NCBI RefSeq assembly: GCF_000003815.2
Contig: NW_023365776.1
Location: 1-64,000 of the forward strand
Direction of reading: 5' to 3'
Length of the DNA: 64,000 bases
DNA from: Branchiostoma floridae
Lineage: Eukaryota; Chordata; Leptocardii; Amphioxiformes; Branchiostomatidae
Shown here: positions 1 to 11,639 of the stretch, piece after piece
Numbering within the stretch: the first letter of the stretch is position 1
How the letters are laid out: every line of letters starts with the position of its first letter
Position numbers and translations under genes: made by a program
Notes under the pieces: model-generated
What the model was told of the DNA's origin: nothing
The model's database searches: none
What the model saw: only the letters and a program-made list of their open reading frames with translations

Positions 1-1112
1 GTGCTTAGAAAAGGTCTTAGCGGTTGTGCCTACACAGAGCCCGTATGCTCAAGAATATCTCGAGAAGGAAGTATCCCAACATTTTGCGGTTTGCACCCTT
101 CGATTCCTTGCTAAGCAACCTTTCCAACCATACCAAGCTTTTCAGGCCGGAACTTAATGCCCAAGCTACAGTCGCGTCATTAAGTCACCCCCTTACCCGC
201 TGCCGTGACAGGCGGTGCTTAGAAAAGGTCTTAGCGGTTGTGCCTAAACAGAGCCCGTATGCTCAAGAATATCTCGAGAAGGAAGTATCCCAACATTTTG
301 CGGTTTGCACCCTTCGATTCCTTGCTAAGCAACCTTTCCAACCATACCAAGCTTTCCAGGCCGGAACTTAATGCCCAAGCTACAGTCGCGTCATTAAGTC
401 ACCCCCTTACCCGCTGCCGTGACAGGCGGTGCTTAGAAAAGGTCTTAACGGTTGTGCCTAAACAGAGCCCGTATGCTCAAGAATATCTCGAGAAGGAAGT
501 ATCCCAACATTTTGCGGTTTTCACCCTTCGATTCCTTGCTAAGCAACCTTTCCAACCATACCAAGCTTTCCAGGCCGGAACTTAATGCCCAAGCTACAGT
601 CGCGTCATTAAGTCACCCCCTTACCCGCTGCCGTGACAGGCGGTGCTTAGAAAAGGTCTTAGCGGTTGTGCCTAAACAGAGCCCGTATGCTCAAGAATAT
701 CTCGAGAAGGAAGTATCCCAACATTTTGCGGTTTGCACCCTTCGATTCCTTGCTAAGCAACCTTTCCAACCATACCAAGCTTTCCAGGCCGGAACTTAAT
801 GCCCAAGGTACAGTCGCGTCATTAAGTCACCCCCTTACCCGCTGCCGTGACAGGCGGTGCTTAGAAAAGGTCTTAGCGGTTGTGCCTAAACAGAGCCCGT
901 ATGCTCAAGAATATCTCGAGAAGGAAGTATGCCAACATTTTGCGGTTTGCACCCTTCGATTCCTTGCTAAGCAACCTTTCCAACCATACCAAGCTTTCCA
1001 GGCCGGAACTTAATGCCCAAGCTACAGTCGCGTCATTAAGTCACCCCCTTACCCGCTGCCGTGACAGGCGGTGCTTACAAAAAACTCAAATATCTCGAGA
1101 AGGAAGTATCCG
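1..1112. repeat. 214-bp satellite tandem array
   Basis: A unit beginning GTGCTTAGAAAAGG recurs at 1, 215, 429, 643, 857 and 1071, an exact 214-bp period. Five full copies differ at only a few bases, such as a C/A change near 33 and a G for C near 808. A sixth copy breaks down after about 10 bp and jumps to the CTCGAGAAGGAAGTATCC segment, ending near 1112. The array runs off the left edge, so its true size is unknown. Every unit contains the same 115-codon open frame, but 214 is not a multiple of three and each frame stops at the same place, so I read it as non-coding satellite. Confidence 0.95.
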
Positions 1113-2058
1113 ATGAGCTTTATTATGAATGCTAGTCTTCCGGTCCCAGAAAAAAATTACACTTGGAAATAAACCCCAGCGGAGGTCACCATACTGCAGC
1201 CAACACACGGAAGTAGCGGGAACAGGATCCGTGCGCGAAATTCAACCCAGCCAAACAAACATCGTAACACAAGTCATACAGTCTCAAAACTTGCTTATTT
1301 GCGTATTTGCCACAGTTTCCGACTCGCTGACGTGCACAGAAAAAGGCTTTTCAAGAACTGCGACGTACTATTTTATGCCCGACCTACTTATGTCCACGGG
1401 GGTCGCCCATAAATACTGTGTTCTGCGACCTTGATAAAGACCACCCAAGGTCCATTGCAACGCCTTCGGATTCTTCTAAGACAAGATAAGGAAACAGGCA
1501 CAGACATAATGAAACAGGTGACATGGGCCATACATGTCCACACACACACATGTATATGGACACAGACATGTAGACGTACACACACACATATACATAACAA
1601 CGCTGACGACTAAGTTAAGTTAAACATTGTCGTTCTATATCTAATTGTGAAGTATCTAAAATCGCAGTATCGTTCCGTAATGACACTTCTGAAACATATT
1701 GAATTACTATGTCTAGTCTCACGATAAGATAACCGAGTTAATTAGACTGATTGACTTATATTCTACTAGTTCCTTCCATTTGGAAGATAGTGAGGGGGTG
1801 GCAGTTTTCACGTACGGGCGAAGCAAATATTGTAGAAGAGCTGCGACACTGGTCCGACAAGTGTGGTGAACTTGAAAAATGTTAATGGTGTAACATGATG
1901 TTTGTAACCTTTCTATGTATTTATCTATCTATCTGAATCTGTCATTTTACTTACAATTAGCCCACGCGCAAGAATTCGCAATAAAATTATATCTATCATC
2001 AACGTTGACGGCCGTTACGCGTTATATAAACTTTATTGATATTTAACAAATTGTAACA
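1113..2058. other. Intergenic stretch, no gene seen
   Basis: No convincing exon is seen. A CA-rich patch near 1540-1600 is a degenerate microsatellite. A TATATAAA string at 2023-2030 lies just before the first ATG of the NHL gene, but it is too close to that ATG to be a confident promoter. Confidence 0.5.
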
Positions 2059-4455
2059 ATGAAGCCACCCACCTCCAAGACATGTGTGTATCACCTGGCG
2101 ACGAGCCCTATGACGAGTCCTGTTCAAACTCCTCTTGAAACGACGAAAATCTTTGTGACGGTTCCCGAAGTTGAAGAAGGAAACCCAGATGTACCTCACA
2201 AGTCCGCAACAGGTTCCGTCTCTTGTGGCATCCAAGTAAATAAAGCTATGGAGAACAATTTAAACTCATATACGACGCGATGTTGTTTTGTTTTTATCGG
2301 TCCACCATCTTGGGTGTCTGAATTCTCGTACCCAGGACACTGTGTAATAAGATCAAAACTAGACAAGAGAGGACAGTTAAATTCAATCAAAATTCCTCGA
2401 TTTTTCTGTTTGCTAACATTTAAANNNNNNNNNNNNNNNNNNNNNNNNNNNNNNNNNNNNNNNNNNNNNNNNNNNNNNNNNNNNNNNNNNNNNNNNNNNN
2501 NNNNNNNNNNNNNNNNNNNNNNNNGCTCCTTAGTCCTTACCCAGATGTCGATTTGTTGGTCGGTCGTTCGGTTGTTTTCTGTTCCTGAATGTAAATTATG
2601 GAAATCTATGTTACATACGACACGTACTGTTGGCCTATAATGCTTGGTATTAAAGTAGAATGTGAATATAGATTTGGTATTTCTAATTCGTAGTTTGCAG
2701 CTGACAATGCTGTATGTTGGAACACTTTTTGTTGGATCGATAGAGCGGCTTAGTATAACCATGTTTATCATAGACGACAATCGCGCACGGTGCACAGATC
2801 CCGACAAACAATGCCTCTACAGCTGCGGGGTATACTGTTGTGTGGGCAGCTAACACAAATGTGAGTATAATTACTTCTAGTGATGTCTGCGCCCTGCTAT
2901 TATTATTGTTATAATTCGATTAAATTTACAATATTTCTAAATGGTTAACAAACGTACGTGTAAATGTTTTGCATACTAAAGAACTACTCTAAAGAACAGC
3001 GATTACCGACCTGATTTGAAAAACAAAACATTCTGACCTTACAGTTCCTTTCTTAACTTAAATTAATCTCAAATTTGAACATCTTAAGGATTATGAATCT
3101 AATTTATGAATAGGGATAAGATTGTTTTAATGCTTTAATGCCTTGGCGACTAAAACACCAACCAAATTGATCCAAACTGCTCATTTCCTCGACAGGATCT
3201 AGCATCCGGCAGCTTACGCGACTACACAGCCCAGACAACAATCGTTACACCTGCCACAACTCTGGGAAGGGATACTCACACCGCTGTCAACAAGGAAGGT
3301 AAATATAACGTTACTTATATCACAGATGTTGAAATGAACATCACACGTTTACATCAGAATCAACGAAGATATATTAGAAACATTTGCTTAAACTCATGTA
3401 TAGACTAATGTATAGACCAGACTAGAATGCTTCATTTAAAGTGCCTAGGAGTTACGCCTTTCCTTTCACACAAAGTCTTGCGTACTCAGAGGGAAAAATT
3501 TGCCACCTCTGCCGGCTGAAGTCCTGCCCCAGTTTATGTTACTGTTTTAAGCCACCGGAGGAATCTGCTTGGAGATTACTCTGCACTGATTTGATGATAT
3601 ATATGTCGGTTTCTTATCGTTGCAGAGACGACAGAAGAAGGTGGAAAGCGTCACGTCATCACGTTTGGTGGGCGGGGATCGACACTGGGAAAGTTTGCTC
3701 ACCTGAGTGGGGTTGTTGTATCTGCTAGAAACGAGATAATTATAGCGGATCATGTTAGTCGTGTGCGAGTTTTTAACATGAAGGGTGGTCATGTCCGTCA
3801 TTTCCTGACAACTGTGCCCGGAAAAGCCGGTCGTACCTTTCTTCCACACGACATATCAATTGACGGCAATGATAACATATGGGTTGTGGGAAGGTTGGCA
3901 TTCTATGGCTCCTATGCAGTACAGTATAACAGGAATGGTCGAGCTTTGACTAAGTTTGAGGTCAAAAGCAGCGCAGTTGCGATTGCCGTGGATGTACAGA
4001 GTAACCACATTCTTGTCACTAGACATGACGTCGACATGGGAACCTGTGAGGTCAACATATTTCATCCAAACGGCTCTTTTGTAAGGACGCTTGATACAGA
4101 TACTTTATGTGAACACATGCTTGTCGTAAACAGGGAGGGGAACATTATTACGACAAGAAACAACATGGTTCATGTGTATAACCAGACAGGACATCTTCTG
4201 TTCACCTTTGGCGGCCACGGTGTGCTAACATATCCCAGAGGTATCTGCACAGACATTTCTGGTCATATCCTGGTGTCAGATCAGGGAAATATGGGTGGAA
4301 TAGTGTCCATGTTTACGAGGCGCGGACGCTTTGTTCGTGATGTGGTCACTGGTGTCAAGATGGTAGAACGTATCGCCGTGGGAGTAGAAGGACAACTGGT
4401 AGTGACCGATGTAAAGGATAATACTGTAACCGTCTACAACCACAGCACCTACTAA
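2059..4455 (+). CDS. NHL-repeat beta-propeller protein (TRIM2/3/71-like propeller), three-exon model
   Basis: Exons are 2059-2235, 3196-3298 and 3626-4455, giving about 369 aa. The middle exon is flanked by CAG/GTAAAT and ends in phase 1, which matches the acceptor TTGCAG at 3620-3625. The first exon ends in phase 0 at CAA/GTAAAT and is the weakest part; further exons may hide near the N gap at 2425-2524. The last exon encodes about six NHL-type blades, for example GGRGSTLGKFAHLSGVVV, LPHDISIDGNDNIWVV, YPRGICTDISGHILVSD and VERIAVGVEGQLVVTD, each ending in an x-V-x-V-F/Y strand, which is enough for a closed six-bladed propeller. NHL propellers bind protein or RNA. No RING, B-box, coiled coil or membrane segment is seen in the modelled exons, so this is either a stand-alone propeller or an incomplete model. 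It ends at TAA in 4453-4455. Confidence 0.75.
2425..2524. other. Assembly gap (100 N)
   Basis: This is exactly 100 N, the conventional placeholder for a gap of unknown size. It lies in the first intron of the NHL gene model and may conceal an exon. Confidence 0.99.
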
Positions 4456-5244
4456 TGGGGATAGTGCTCCGTTGTCCAGATTTTTTGTGCATGGAAAAGT
4501 TTCACTTAGTACATGACTACTGATTCCTTTTTTGCTTACATTTCATGAAACAATAGTCATAATGAAGAGAAGGTTCCGAAAGATATATTGAGGAAATAAC
4601 GCCTGTGGTCGGTCCACTCCCCATGGCCAGTGTAATATTGTCACTCTATTTGTCCAATCTCTGCTAAATTATACCTCCGATCCATGGACCATGGTAGAAG
4701 CTAGATACATTTTGAAATTACCTATTAGTAAGTAGGCCATCGACCTGAGCATCACAAAATTTTGTAATGTGAATTCACAACAGAAGTATTTACAAGAAGT
4801 AGAAACTGATCACATTAACATTCTATCACATCAAAATTGGTCTGAGAGCTGATGTTGATTAATAGTCTCAAACAATTCTTCAAAAATTGAAAAGCAGCTT
4901 GTACCAATCATCTCTGTCCCAAAAGCTAACCTATTTTCTTCTGGAGGGTCTAGACAATTACTTCAACATTGTTGCAGGTCAGGTACCAAAGTTTGTACAG
5001 CAGCAAAATCCTGACGCCAATCCCTTGTTCTTTTGAACGGAATGCTGATCCACCCGCTCCTCTGCACCCTTAAAAGATATTTTGTATCTTTTGACATGGA
5101 CAGTGACTATCCTATTGACGTGTAGTCATTCAGTTTTTCGTTTGTCTTGCCTTGTGGTGCTCAACACTGCCAAGAAGTACAGCAAGTGTTCTCACTGTTT
5201 CAGTCTGATTCAACCCTAGGCACAATTAAGACCACCTAGCTACA
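4456..5244. other. 3' flank of NHL gene, nothing recognised
   Basis: AT-rich single-copy-looking sequence without a convincing exon or repeat. It probably contains the 3' UTR of the NHL gene, but I see no clear polyadenylation signal. Confidence 0.4.
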
Positions 5245-5524
5245 ATGTCTAAGCAAATACAAACGATGCAGGTAGGTAACACTCCCATATCAATCCGACA
5301 AGTCAAGGAGGAGCGATGTCATGCTGGAACTTCCGTAGAGCCACGGTCTATACAGATGCAACTGCGGGACGTTAAGGTTCTTCAAATGCTTGGAGCAGAT
5401 ACTATGGCTGAAGGTGTTTATGAAAATGATGCAGATGTGACTGAGGGTGTTTATGAAAATGAAGCACACAGAATCCCGTCCACCCAACCCTCCGTATCCT
5501 ACAGCACCGGTCAGGAATATAAAG
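5245..5524 (+). CDS. Candidate first exon encoding a tail with two GVYEN tyrosine motifs (partial)
   Basis: The ATG at 5245 opens a frame of 93 codons plus one base that ends at a good donor, AAAG/GTAAAT, at 5524. The peptide has two close repeats, EGVYENDADV and EGVYENEAHR, resembling a tyrosine-bearing cytoplasmic tail, followed by a Pro/Ser/Thr-rich stretch. No signal peptide or membrane segment is present in this exon. No matching downstream exon starting in phase 1 was recognised; the next kilobases are repeats and an assembly gap. It may be the first exon of a type II membrane protein whose remainder is missing, an isolated exon left by duplication, or chance. The product is unknown. 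Confidence 0.35.
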
Positions 5525-5767
5525 GTAAATGGACATAGAACGTACGATCTGGCTAATCAGGCGACGAAACCGCGTCACCACTATCGCGCACTAATATCAG
5601 GAAGTATTGACCGCACGGCGAAATATGCGCAACCGAAAAACGCTACGAAGAACGGACTTTTTGAGAAATATAAAAGATTATACGCTGCATTAGCGGTTGC
5701 CGAAACTAAGGTGGTGACCTATGATTTGCGTCTTATTTTCACGGATTACTTCACCATCCAGTCATAA

Positions 5768-5886
5768 CAAATTCCATACCGGAACCTTATGGAAGGCATC
5801 TCCGAAGTTATCTACATATAAAAAATCAAATTCCATACCGGAACCTTATGGAAGGCATCTCCGAAGTTATCTACATATAAAAAATC
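5768..5886. repeat. Perfect 59-bp tandem duplication
   Basis: The segment AAATTCCATACCGGAACC...TACATATAAAAAATC occurs twice in direct succession with no visible difference. The duplicated unit belongs to the dispersed family found again near 6150-6340 and 13840-13970. Confidence 0.9.
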
Positions 5887-6340
5887 ACGATGATCCGTCA
5901 AACTCTTCCCGAGTTATTCTCTCCCACACGGATGGTGCAATTGCGCACACGCGGACGCATTGCTGTGGAATATCGGGAGGTTTTGCCAATCGGATATATA
6001 CTTAACAGTAAGCCTTATATTTCTCTCTTTTTGCGTTACATATATATATGGCATATTTTAGAGCATTCTAACATGAAATACAGTGTATTTATAAACTGTC
6101 CTCATTAACTATGCAAATTAGCCCCTGATTTCCATGATTAGCATTTCATGATATAAGGCATCTCCAAGCTATCTACATTCAAAATATCATAAAGATTCGT
6201 CAACCCATTCCTGAGTTATTCCCCTCTAAAGAGATGATGCAACTAAAAATTCCTTACATGCCTGCGGAAGTTTTGGAATTCCTGTCAAACGGACGCACAC
6301 TATACTATTAGGCTAGCCATTGAGGCGACGCCAAAAAGTA
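5886..6340. repeat. Dispersed repeat family (GATGATGCAATTGCGCAC / GGCGACGCC type)
   Basis: Two diverged copies of a segment run from GGCATCTCC through CCGTCAA...GAGTTATTC to GATGGTGCAA/GATGATGCAA (5850-5965 and 6158-6245). A further copy of the middle part is at 8640-8712. The 6245-6340 part (ATGCCTGCGGAAG through GGCGACGCCAAA) is found again at 13890-13970. This is probably a MITE or SINE-like family; ends are not defined. Confidence 0.6.
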
Positions 6341-6925
6341 GATTTGTAGATCCCCGACATTCGGGGTTAGGCCCATTGTTTTAAAGTGGAAAAGTAAATA
6401 AGTAGAAAAGTAATTTTTAGCAGTCAAATGGCTTGCTACGTTTTGTCGAGGGGTTCTAGTAATTAGTATGAAATTCAAGTGACAAAAGTAACGCACACTT
6501 TGTAATTTTGACGCCATGACGTATGAAAGTTAAGAATGTACAGTGACAACACTGAAAAAATAACGTTCAGATCCCTGACATTGGGAGTGAGGCCCATTGT
6601 TTCAACGCCTTGTGGAATAGTTACGAAGTAATTTTTGGCAGTCAAATGCCTTTCTACGTTCTGTCGAGGGGTTCTAGTATGAAATTCAAGTGACAAAAGT
6701 AACGCACACTTTGTAATTTTGACGCCATATGACGTATGAAACTTAAGAATATACAGTCGGACAACACTGAAAAAGTAGGCTTTGCAGATCCCCGACATTC
6801 GGGGTACGGGTGAGGCCCATTGGAATAGTAACTATATATATAGTAAGTAATTTTTGGCAGTCAAATGGCTTTTTACGTTCTGTCAAGGGGTTCTAGTATG
6901 AAATTCGAGTGACAAAATAGGTTAT
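6340..6925. repeat. Degenerate tandem repeat of about 218 bp (three copies)
   Basis: A phrase GTAGATCCCCGACATTCGGGG...GAGGCCCATTG recurs near 6345, 6565 and 6783, each followed by AGTAATTTTTGGCAGTCAAATGGC, by TTCTGTCGAGGGGTTCTAGT and by ATGAAATTCAAGTGACAAAAG. Copies carry substitutions and indels. The third copy is cut by the assembly gap just downstream. Confidence 0.8.
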
Positions 6926-6966
6926 ATCCTATTAAACCTCCTTGCCCAGCGAGATACGGAGTACGA

Positions 6967-7066
6967 NNNNNNNNNNNNNNNNNNNNNNNNNNNNNNNNNN
7001 NNNNNNNNNNNNNNNNNNNNNNNNNNNNNNNNNNNNNNNNNNNNNNNNNNNNNNNNNNNNNNNNNN
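6967..7066. other. Assembly gap (100 N)
   Basis: This is a run of exactly 100 N beside the 218-bp tandem repeat, which probably caused the break in assembly. Confidence 0.99.
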
Positions 7067-9980
7067 TTCCTTCAAAACATTTATATCTTGTCAAATTATA
7101 CCTACCAACAGTTATGGGAAGACCAATATAGGATTTCATAAGAAATGAACCGTCAGACGCTGTTAGGTGAACTTTGACCTTATCAAACACAACACGGCCG
7201 ATTTCATCTCACTAACCATATCTCACCTCGAATTAATTAACAATTATAACCGTCCACAAAGCCCCATCTGCAAGACCGAGCTGAAGTTAGCAGCCCGTTT
7301 ACCAGCACCAGTTGTGGCACGTAGACACCACGCAGGTGCACGCATGGCGGGTTGTGCCCTAGCCTTAGCTTTAAAATGGTCGGACCAGTCCTGCAATGTA
7401 TGTCAAGTACATCTTGATATTTGAGTCTACACGACATGAAGAGTGTATTCATGTTTACTGTGCTATACATTGGGCAGTTTGTATCAAACACCCTAAGGTG
7501 CAGCATGGTATATTTAAAAATTATGTTTTTGTTGGGTTTCGCCCGCGTGCCTGCCTTGATCAGGCGGTCCAGGGCACGACTCATCTTCAAGATGAATGTT
7601 AGGATCGAGGCACACCTCTCGTAGTTTTCTCAGTTCGGCTTGCACCGAATCATCCTGAGGTACAACATAGAGAGAAAAGAAGAAGGGGAAAATTTGTCAC
7701 AACATGCCGGACTCAGTCCTGCCTGGGGCTGATTAGTCGTGTTTATGTGGAGTGCCGTCAGCATGACGGGCCCATTCGTCACACCGACCTTTTCAAAGGG
7801 TGTACCACATTCCAAACCAAAGATGCGTGTATTTGATAAGAGTGGAGACTGCAGGAAAATATGGTGTCCTGTGTCTAGGACATCTGGAAAAATTCTGTCG
7901 AAAGAGGAAACAGAGCTGCCATGCTGAGCGTACGAAATTTGATCAGCGCTCCACCCAACAATAACGTGATGCGCTCTTATAAGGCCGCGGAAGGGCAAGC
8001 ACCAGCACTGGTACGTATCTTATCCAGGTGCTTATACAGCAAACGTTGCGTGTTTTAATTTGAACCTTTATTTATTATAGATGTGAAGAAAAGTTTCAGC
8101 TGAAATTTGCGATTGAGTTCAAACTCTGTACCAGATTAACAGAGTTCAAAACCGCTACCCAATGACACAAGATGAGAGTATTAGAAGAAGGTATATGATC
8201 TTAAACTAGAATTTGAATGTTTTTAGCTCAGGGGCGCCGTTCAGGACAGGTATCGAAACTACTATAGCTTCGTGAGGATAGGCTTGAACACGACTCATGT
8301 CATATGTACACAACGCGTGTCGGAACATTTGATATAATGTATGTATTTCGGAACACTTGTTTCGGGTCCAGACACTTGTTTGGGGTACGGACACTTGTTT
8401 GGGGTACGGACACTACAACAACTTTTAGAATAAATATAGAAAATGTGAACTTCTTCCATCTGCGTCTCATCTATGAAGAGAACTTGACTTCCAAACCTGA
8501 GGTAGCAAGAAGCAATTGCATGCTGTTTTAGCTGCTGGAAGGTAGGCCAAGTGCAAAGACATTAGACAAATTATCAAGGCGAGCTGCGGGTTATTTATCG
8601 TTAATACATCGCAAGTTCTTACATACGGATCGCGACACGTCCATCCATCAACCCCTTTCTGAGTCATTCCCTTCCAAAGGGATGATGCAATTGCGCACGC
8701 GCGGATGAATTGCTTTTATCTTCGCTTTGTCAATAAACAGGAAACAATTTAGTAGTTAAAACTTAGAAGTAGTTTTAATTTTTTTAGCATTGTGTTCCTG
8801 TGGGAAGAGAGACATCTTCCATTTAAATAAACACATGGTCATCATAGTATTATGAATGGATGACAAAATGGAACAATTAAACGAAATGTGTGTTGTTTAG
8901 GTGACAGATATCTACCTGTTTTGAAATTGACTAACTCTGGCTGTGGTATGGTTGTGTTTAGTCGCTCATAGGTAAAGGGTGTGAACAATTCCTTACACTG
9001 GTGGTGTTTTACTGCGCGAAGGTCGCACGTCCATTGCAAATGGTTTTATGCGTTTGCAGAAAGGTCGTACGTGGTCTACTCAGAAAGAGAAACGGCATAA
9101 GAACTTGGCCCATTATGTTGAAAAGCGCAAATCAGCGCTCCACCCAACAATAACGTGTTGCGCTCTTATCATCATCATCATCATCCGGGCGTGTTGGTTG
9201 CACAGGTGTACATGACTCTCTCCTCCATCCTTCCCAATGATTTGCGCTCTTTTAAGACCATGCTAAAGCCTTATCCAGGTGGGCTCTTGTTTAGAGAGCT
9301 TTTCCGAATCGAATCGCACAAAGTCAATCTTTTACGAGTGATTCTCACACAACACAAAACTACAAGCTTTCTGAGTTTAGACAGGTCTGCGGCGGGTTTG
9401 AGGGCATGCAAATGCTGACGGTATATCACATACTTGCATAAGTCAATCCTACAAAGCATTAATTATTTTGCTTGTCTAGATCTGTGCTTCTATTTTCTTT
9501 GCTTGGCTGTTTTCTGTATACTTGTGTTCCTTAGAGAAGCCTGGGGATCATTTTTCTCGGCTTCTCTGGCATTATCAGGTCACCAAATTGTACTTCTGGT
9601 CTTAATTACATCTTGGTAACCCGAACTGCACCGTTGTTGTTAAAGAGACTTATTTTTGTTATAGCTAATCGAAATAATTATGATGATGAGTCGAAATAAC
9701 AAACACATTCCTCCATATAGCTATGAGAACGGAATATAAGATAGGTACAGTGGAGTGAATACAAGCTTGTTCTTCTTTGTACCTTATTAGAGACTATTAG
9801 TATGTAAGCGTCAACTTTACAGATTTGAAATTTGCCGCCATTAGTTTAGATTTAGCATTAGCTAGTTTTCCCACCACTAGTACCCCCAAGGGGGAGCAAG
9901 TTAGGGCCAGACCGGGGGCGGTTGGAATGTGGGCAGATAGCTGTGGGCAGATCTAGATAGGAACCCAGTCACACAAAGGA
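7067..9980. other. Repeat-rich intergenic stretch without a recognised gene
   Basis: No convincing coding exon is seen. The phrase CAGCGCTCCACCCAACAATA occurs at about 7943 and 9135, followed both times by ACGTG and GCGCTCTTAT, so these are two copies of one element. 8350-8415 holds a short direct repeat of GACACTTGTTTGGGGTACG. 8420-8650 is homologous to 10490-10865. A short ATC run lies at 9168-9184. Confidence 0.5.
8420..8650. repeat. Dispersed repeat, copy 1 of a pair (second copy at 10490-10865)
   Basis: Shared phrases in the same order are TATAGAAAATGTGAACT, TCTGCGTCTCATCTAT, a GACTTCCAAA-type stretch, GGCGAGCTGCGGGTTATTTA and GACACGTCCA. The two copies have diverged and have different internal lengths, so this is an old repeat or local duplication. 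Confidence 0.6.
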
Positions 9981-9991
9981 CCCTATGTCGG

Positions 9992-10153
9992 ATACCCTGG
10001 TATCCAGAGAACAGCGCTCGCGGCTACGGTTCTTTCCCGGGCCGCCAGCAACATAGCCCCGTAAACCGACTTTAGCCGGCCCGGGGAGATACGCCTCCGC
10101 GTGAAGGCGTAAACTCCCTTAGCCGGCTAAGTTGTACTCTGATATCCAGGGTA
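9992..10153. mobile_element. Short non-autonomous DNA transposon (hAT-like MITE) with target-site duplication
   Basis: The ends ATACCCTGGTATCCAGAG and CTCTGATATCCAGGGTA are imperfect inverted repeats. The element is flanked on both sides by TATGTCGG (9984-9991 and 10154-10161), an 8-bp target-site duplication (7 bp if the terminal T belongs to the inverted repeat). Length is about 162 bp with no coding capacity. The interior is GC-rich and contains AGCCGGC repeats. An 8-bp duplication is typical of the hAT superfamily, which is the inferred class. Confidence 0.85.
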
Positions 10154-11307
10154 TATGTCGGAGAGTCAGGAACTCAAGCAGAGGTCTAGAGGCCTGGAAA
10201 GGACTTTCAGGAATTCTAAAGGAGGAAGCCTGGAGGATGGGTCCAGGAAAACAGGCTTGGATGAAACTGCAAGATTCAACTGAAGGCCCGAGCTGGACGA
10301 TAGTTTCTGGAGATTATAGGTCTGGAACGAATTTCAAGATACGAGTACCAAGTCACAGGCAGGGACCACACCATATTTACGTCAAGAATTCATCACAACG
10401 GGTTTATTATGGATCTACCTCAACAGATCGAGACTTCAGTCAAGGACTTATCGTAGACGCCTACCCAAGGCATAGATGTCAGGACCTTCCGTATATAGAA
10501 AATGTGAACTACTTCTTCCTTCTGCGTCTCATCTATTAACCTTACTTCCAAATTCGAGGTGAGTTCGGTAAAACTAATAACCTGTCTGTAGGAACTTGGG
10601 CAGCGAACAAGGAAGGGAGTCGCTGCATGCGATAAGAAGTATATACCTCAGAGTTGCAATCTCCATTTAGTTACATTTGAACAAAAATGAACTAACCTAT
10701 CCGACAGAAGATCACCAGATAGCGGATATTTTGCCGAGTTTGGTCCGGATTATCAGGCACCAGGGCGAGCTGTGGGTTATTTATTGTTTATACATTGCTT
10801 CTTCTCGCCGATGTCTTCGAAAATACGGAGACATGTATAAATGTAAATAAATACTGACACGTCCAGAATGCTTCACAGCCTAACCCGGTTCATGACCTAC
10901 TTTAGTCACATGTAACTGTAACTGAATCTGGCCGTCAGGAGCAGTGACCCCGGCAGCGTGAACGTAGGGAAGTCTCGTGGGACATGAGTATGCTGAATCT
11001 GGTATACTGTAATCTAGTTGGGGGCTGAAGCCACTCCCCAGAATATCAGCCCACGATGTCCTAACCAATAAGATGTTGAAGAATGGTCACACCTATCAAA
11101 GCACTAGCGTGGCTTGAGCGGGGACCAAGTTGTAGAGGGGAGTTCTTGGTAGGGAGTTCTGGAAGAAGGTTCGTGTTTAGACTTCTTCCCTGGGTTTCGA
11201 TTGCGGGCCGGCTCCGGGTTTCCACTCCGCACGTAGCTAAGGTTCACCTGTGCGTCAACATGAGCTGATACGTCACCGCGACCACGTAGGTTTAGATTCA
11301 GGTATGA
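10154..11307. other. Intergenic stretch with old repeat copy, no gene assigned
   Basis: An open frame at 10132-10539 overlaps the end of the MITE and has no recognisable domain, so I do not call it a gene. 10490-10865 is the second copy of the repeat at 8420-8650. Confidence 0.45.
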
Positions 11308-11628
11308 AGGTCATCCACAGAGAGGAAAATCCAAGCCTTTGAGATGAGGTGCATGCGTAAGCTACTTCACATCTCGTACTACGAACATGTCACGAACAAG
11401 TATGTACGGGAACAGGTATGCGGCCTCGTTGGTCCTCAAGAACCACTCCTAGCAACAGTTAAAAGACGCAAACTGCAGTGGTTCGGGCATGTTACCCGAC
11501 ACAACAACCTGGCCAAGACAATCCTGCAGGGCACCGTGGAAGGCGGGCGTCGGCGCGGACGACAACGGAAAGCTTGGTTGGACAGCATCACTGACTGGAC
11601 GGGCCTCAGCCTACAGGAGACTGGCTAA
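11308..11628 (+). pseudogene. Non-LTR retrotransposon reverse transcriptase C-terminal remnant
   Basis: The open frame contains ERKIQAFEMRCMRKLLHISY, VTNKYVREQV, KRRKLQWFGHVTRHNNLAKT and ILQGTVEGGRRRGRQRKAWL. These are hallmark phrases of the region after the polymerase domain in LINE ORF2 proteins: 'WFGHV.R' followed by 'GGRRRGR.RK.W.D'. No catalytic motif or endonuclease remains, and a stop follows the GLSLQETG end. An upstream in-frame TGA at 11305-11307 closes the fragment. It is a 5'-truncated dead copy. The clade is unassigned, possibly RTE-, L2- or Jockey-like. Confidence 0.8.
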
Positions 11629-11639
11629 CCCTGGCTAGG

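Noticed and set aside
24-1013. Five repeated open frames of 115 codons
   Set aside because: They are the same frame of the 214-bp satellite, restarting in each unit. The period is not a multiple of three and there is no domain or splice context.
10132-10539. 135-codon frame after the MITE
   Set aside because: It starts inside the transposon end and runs into an old dispersed repeat. No domain recognised.
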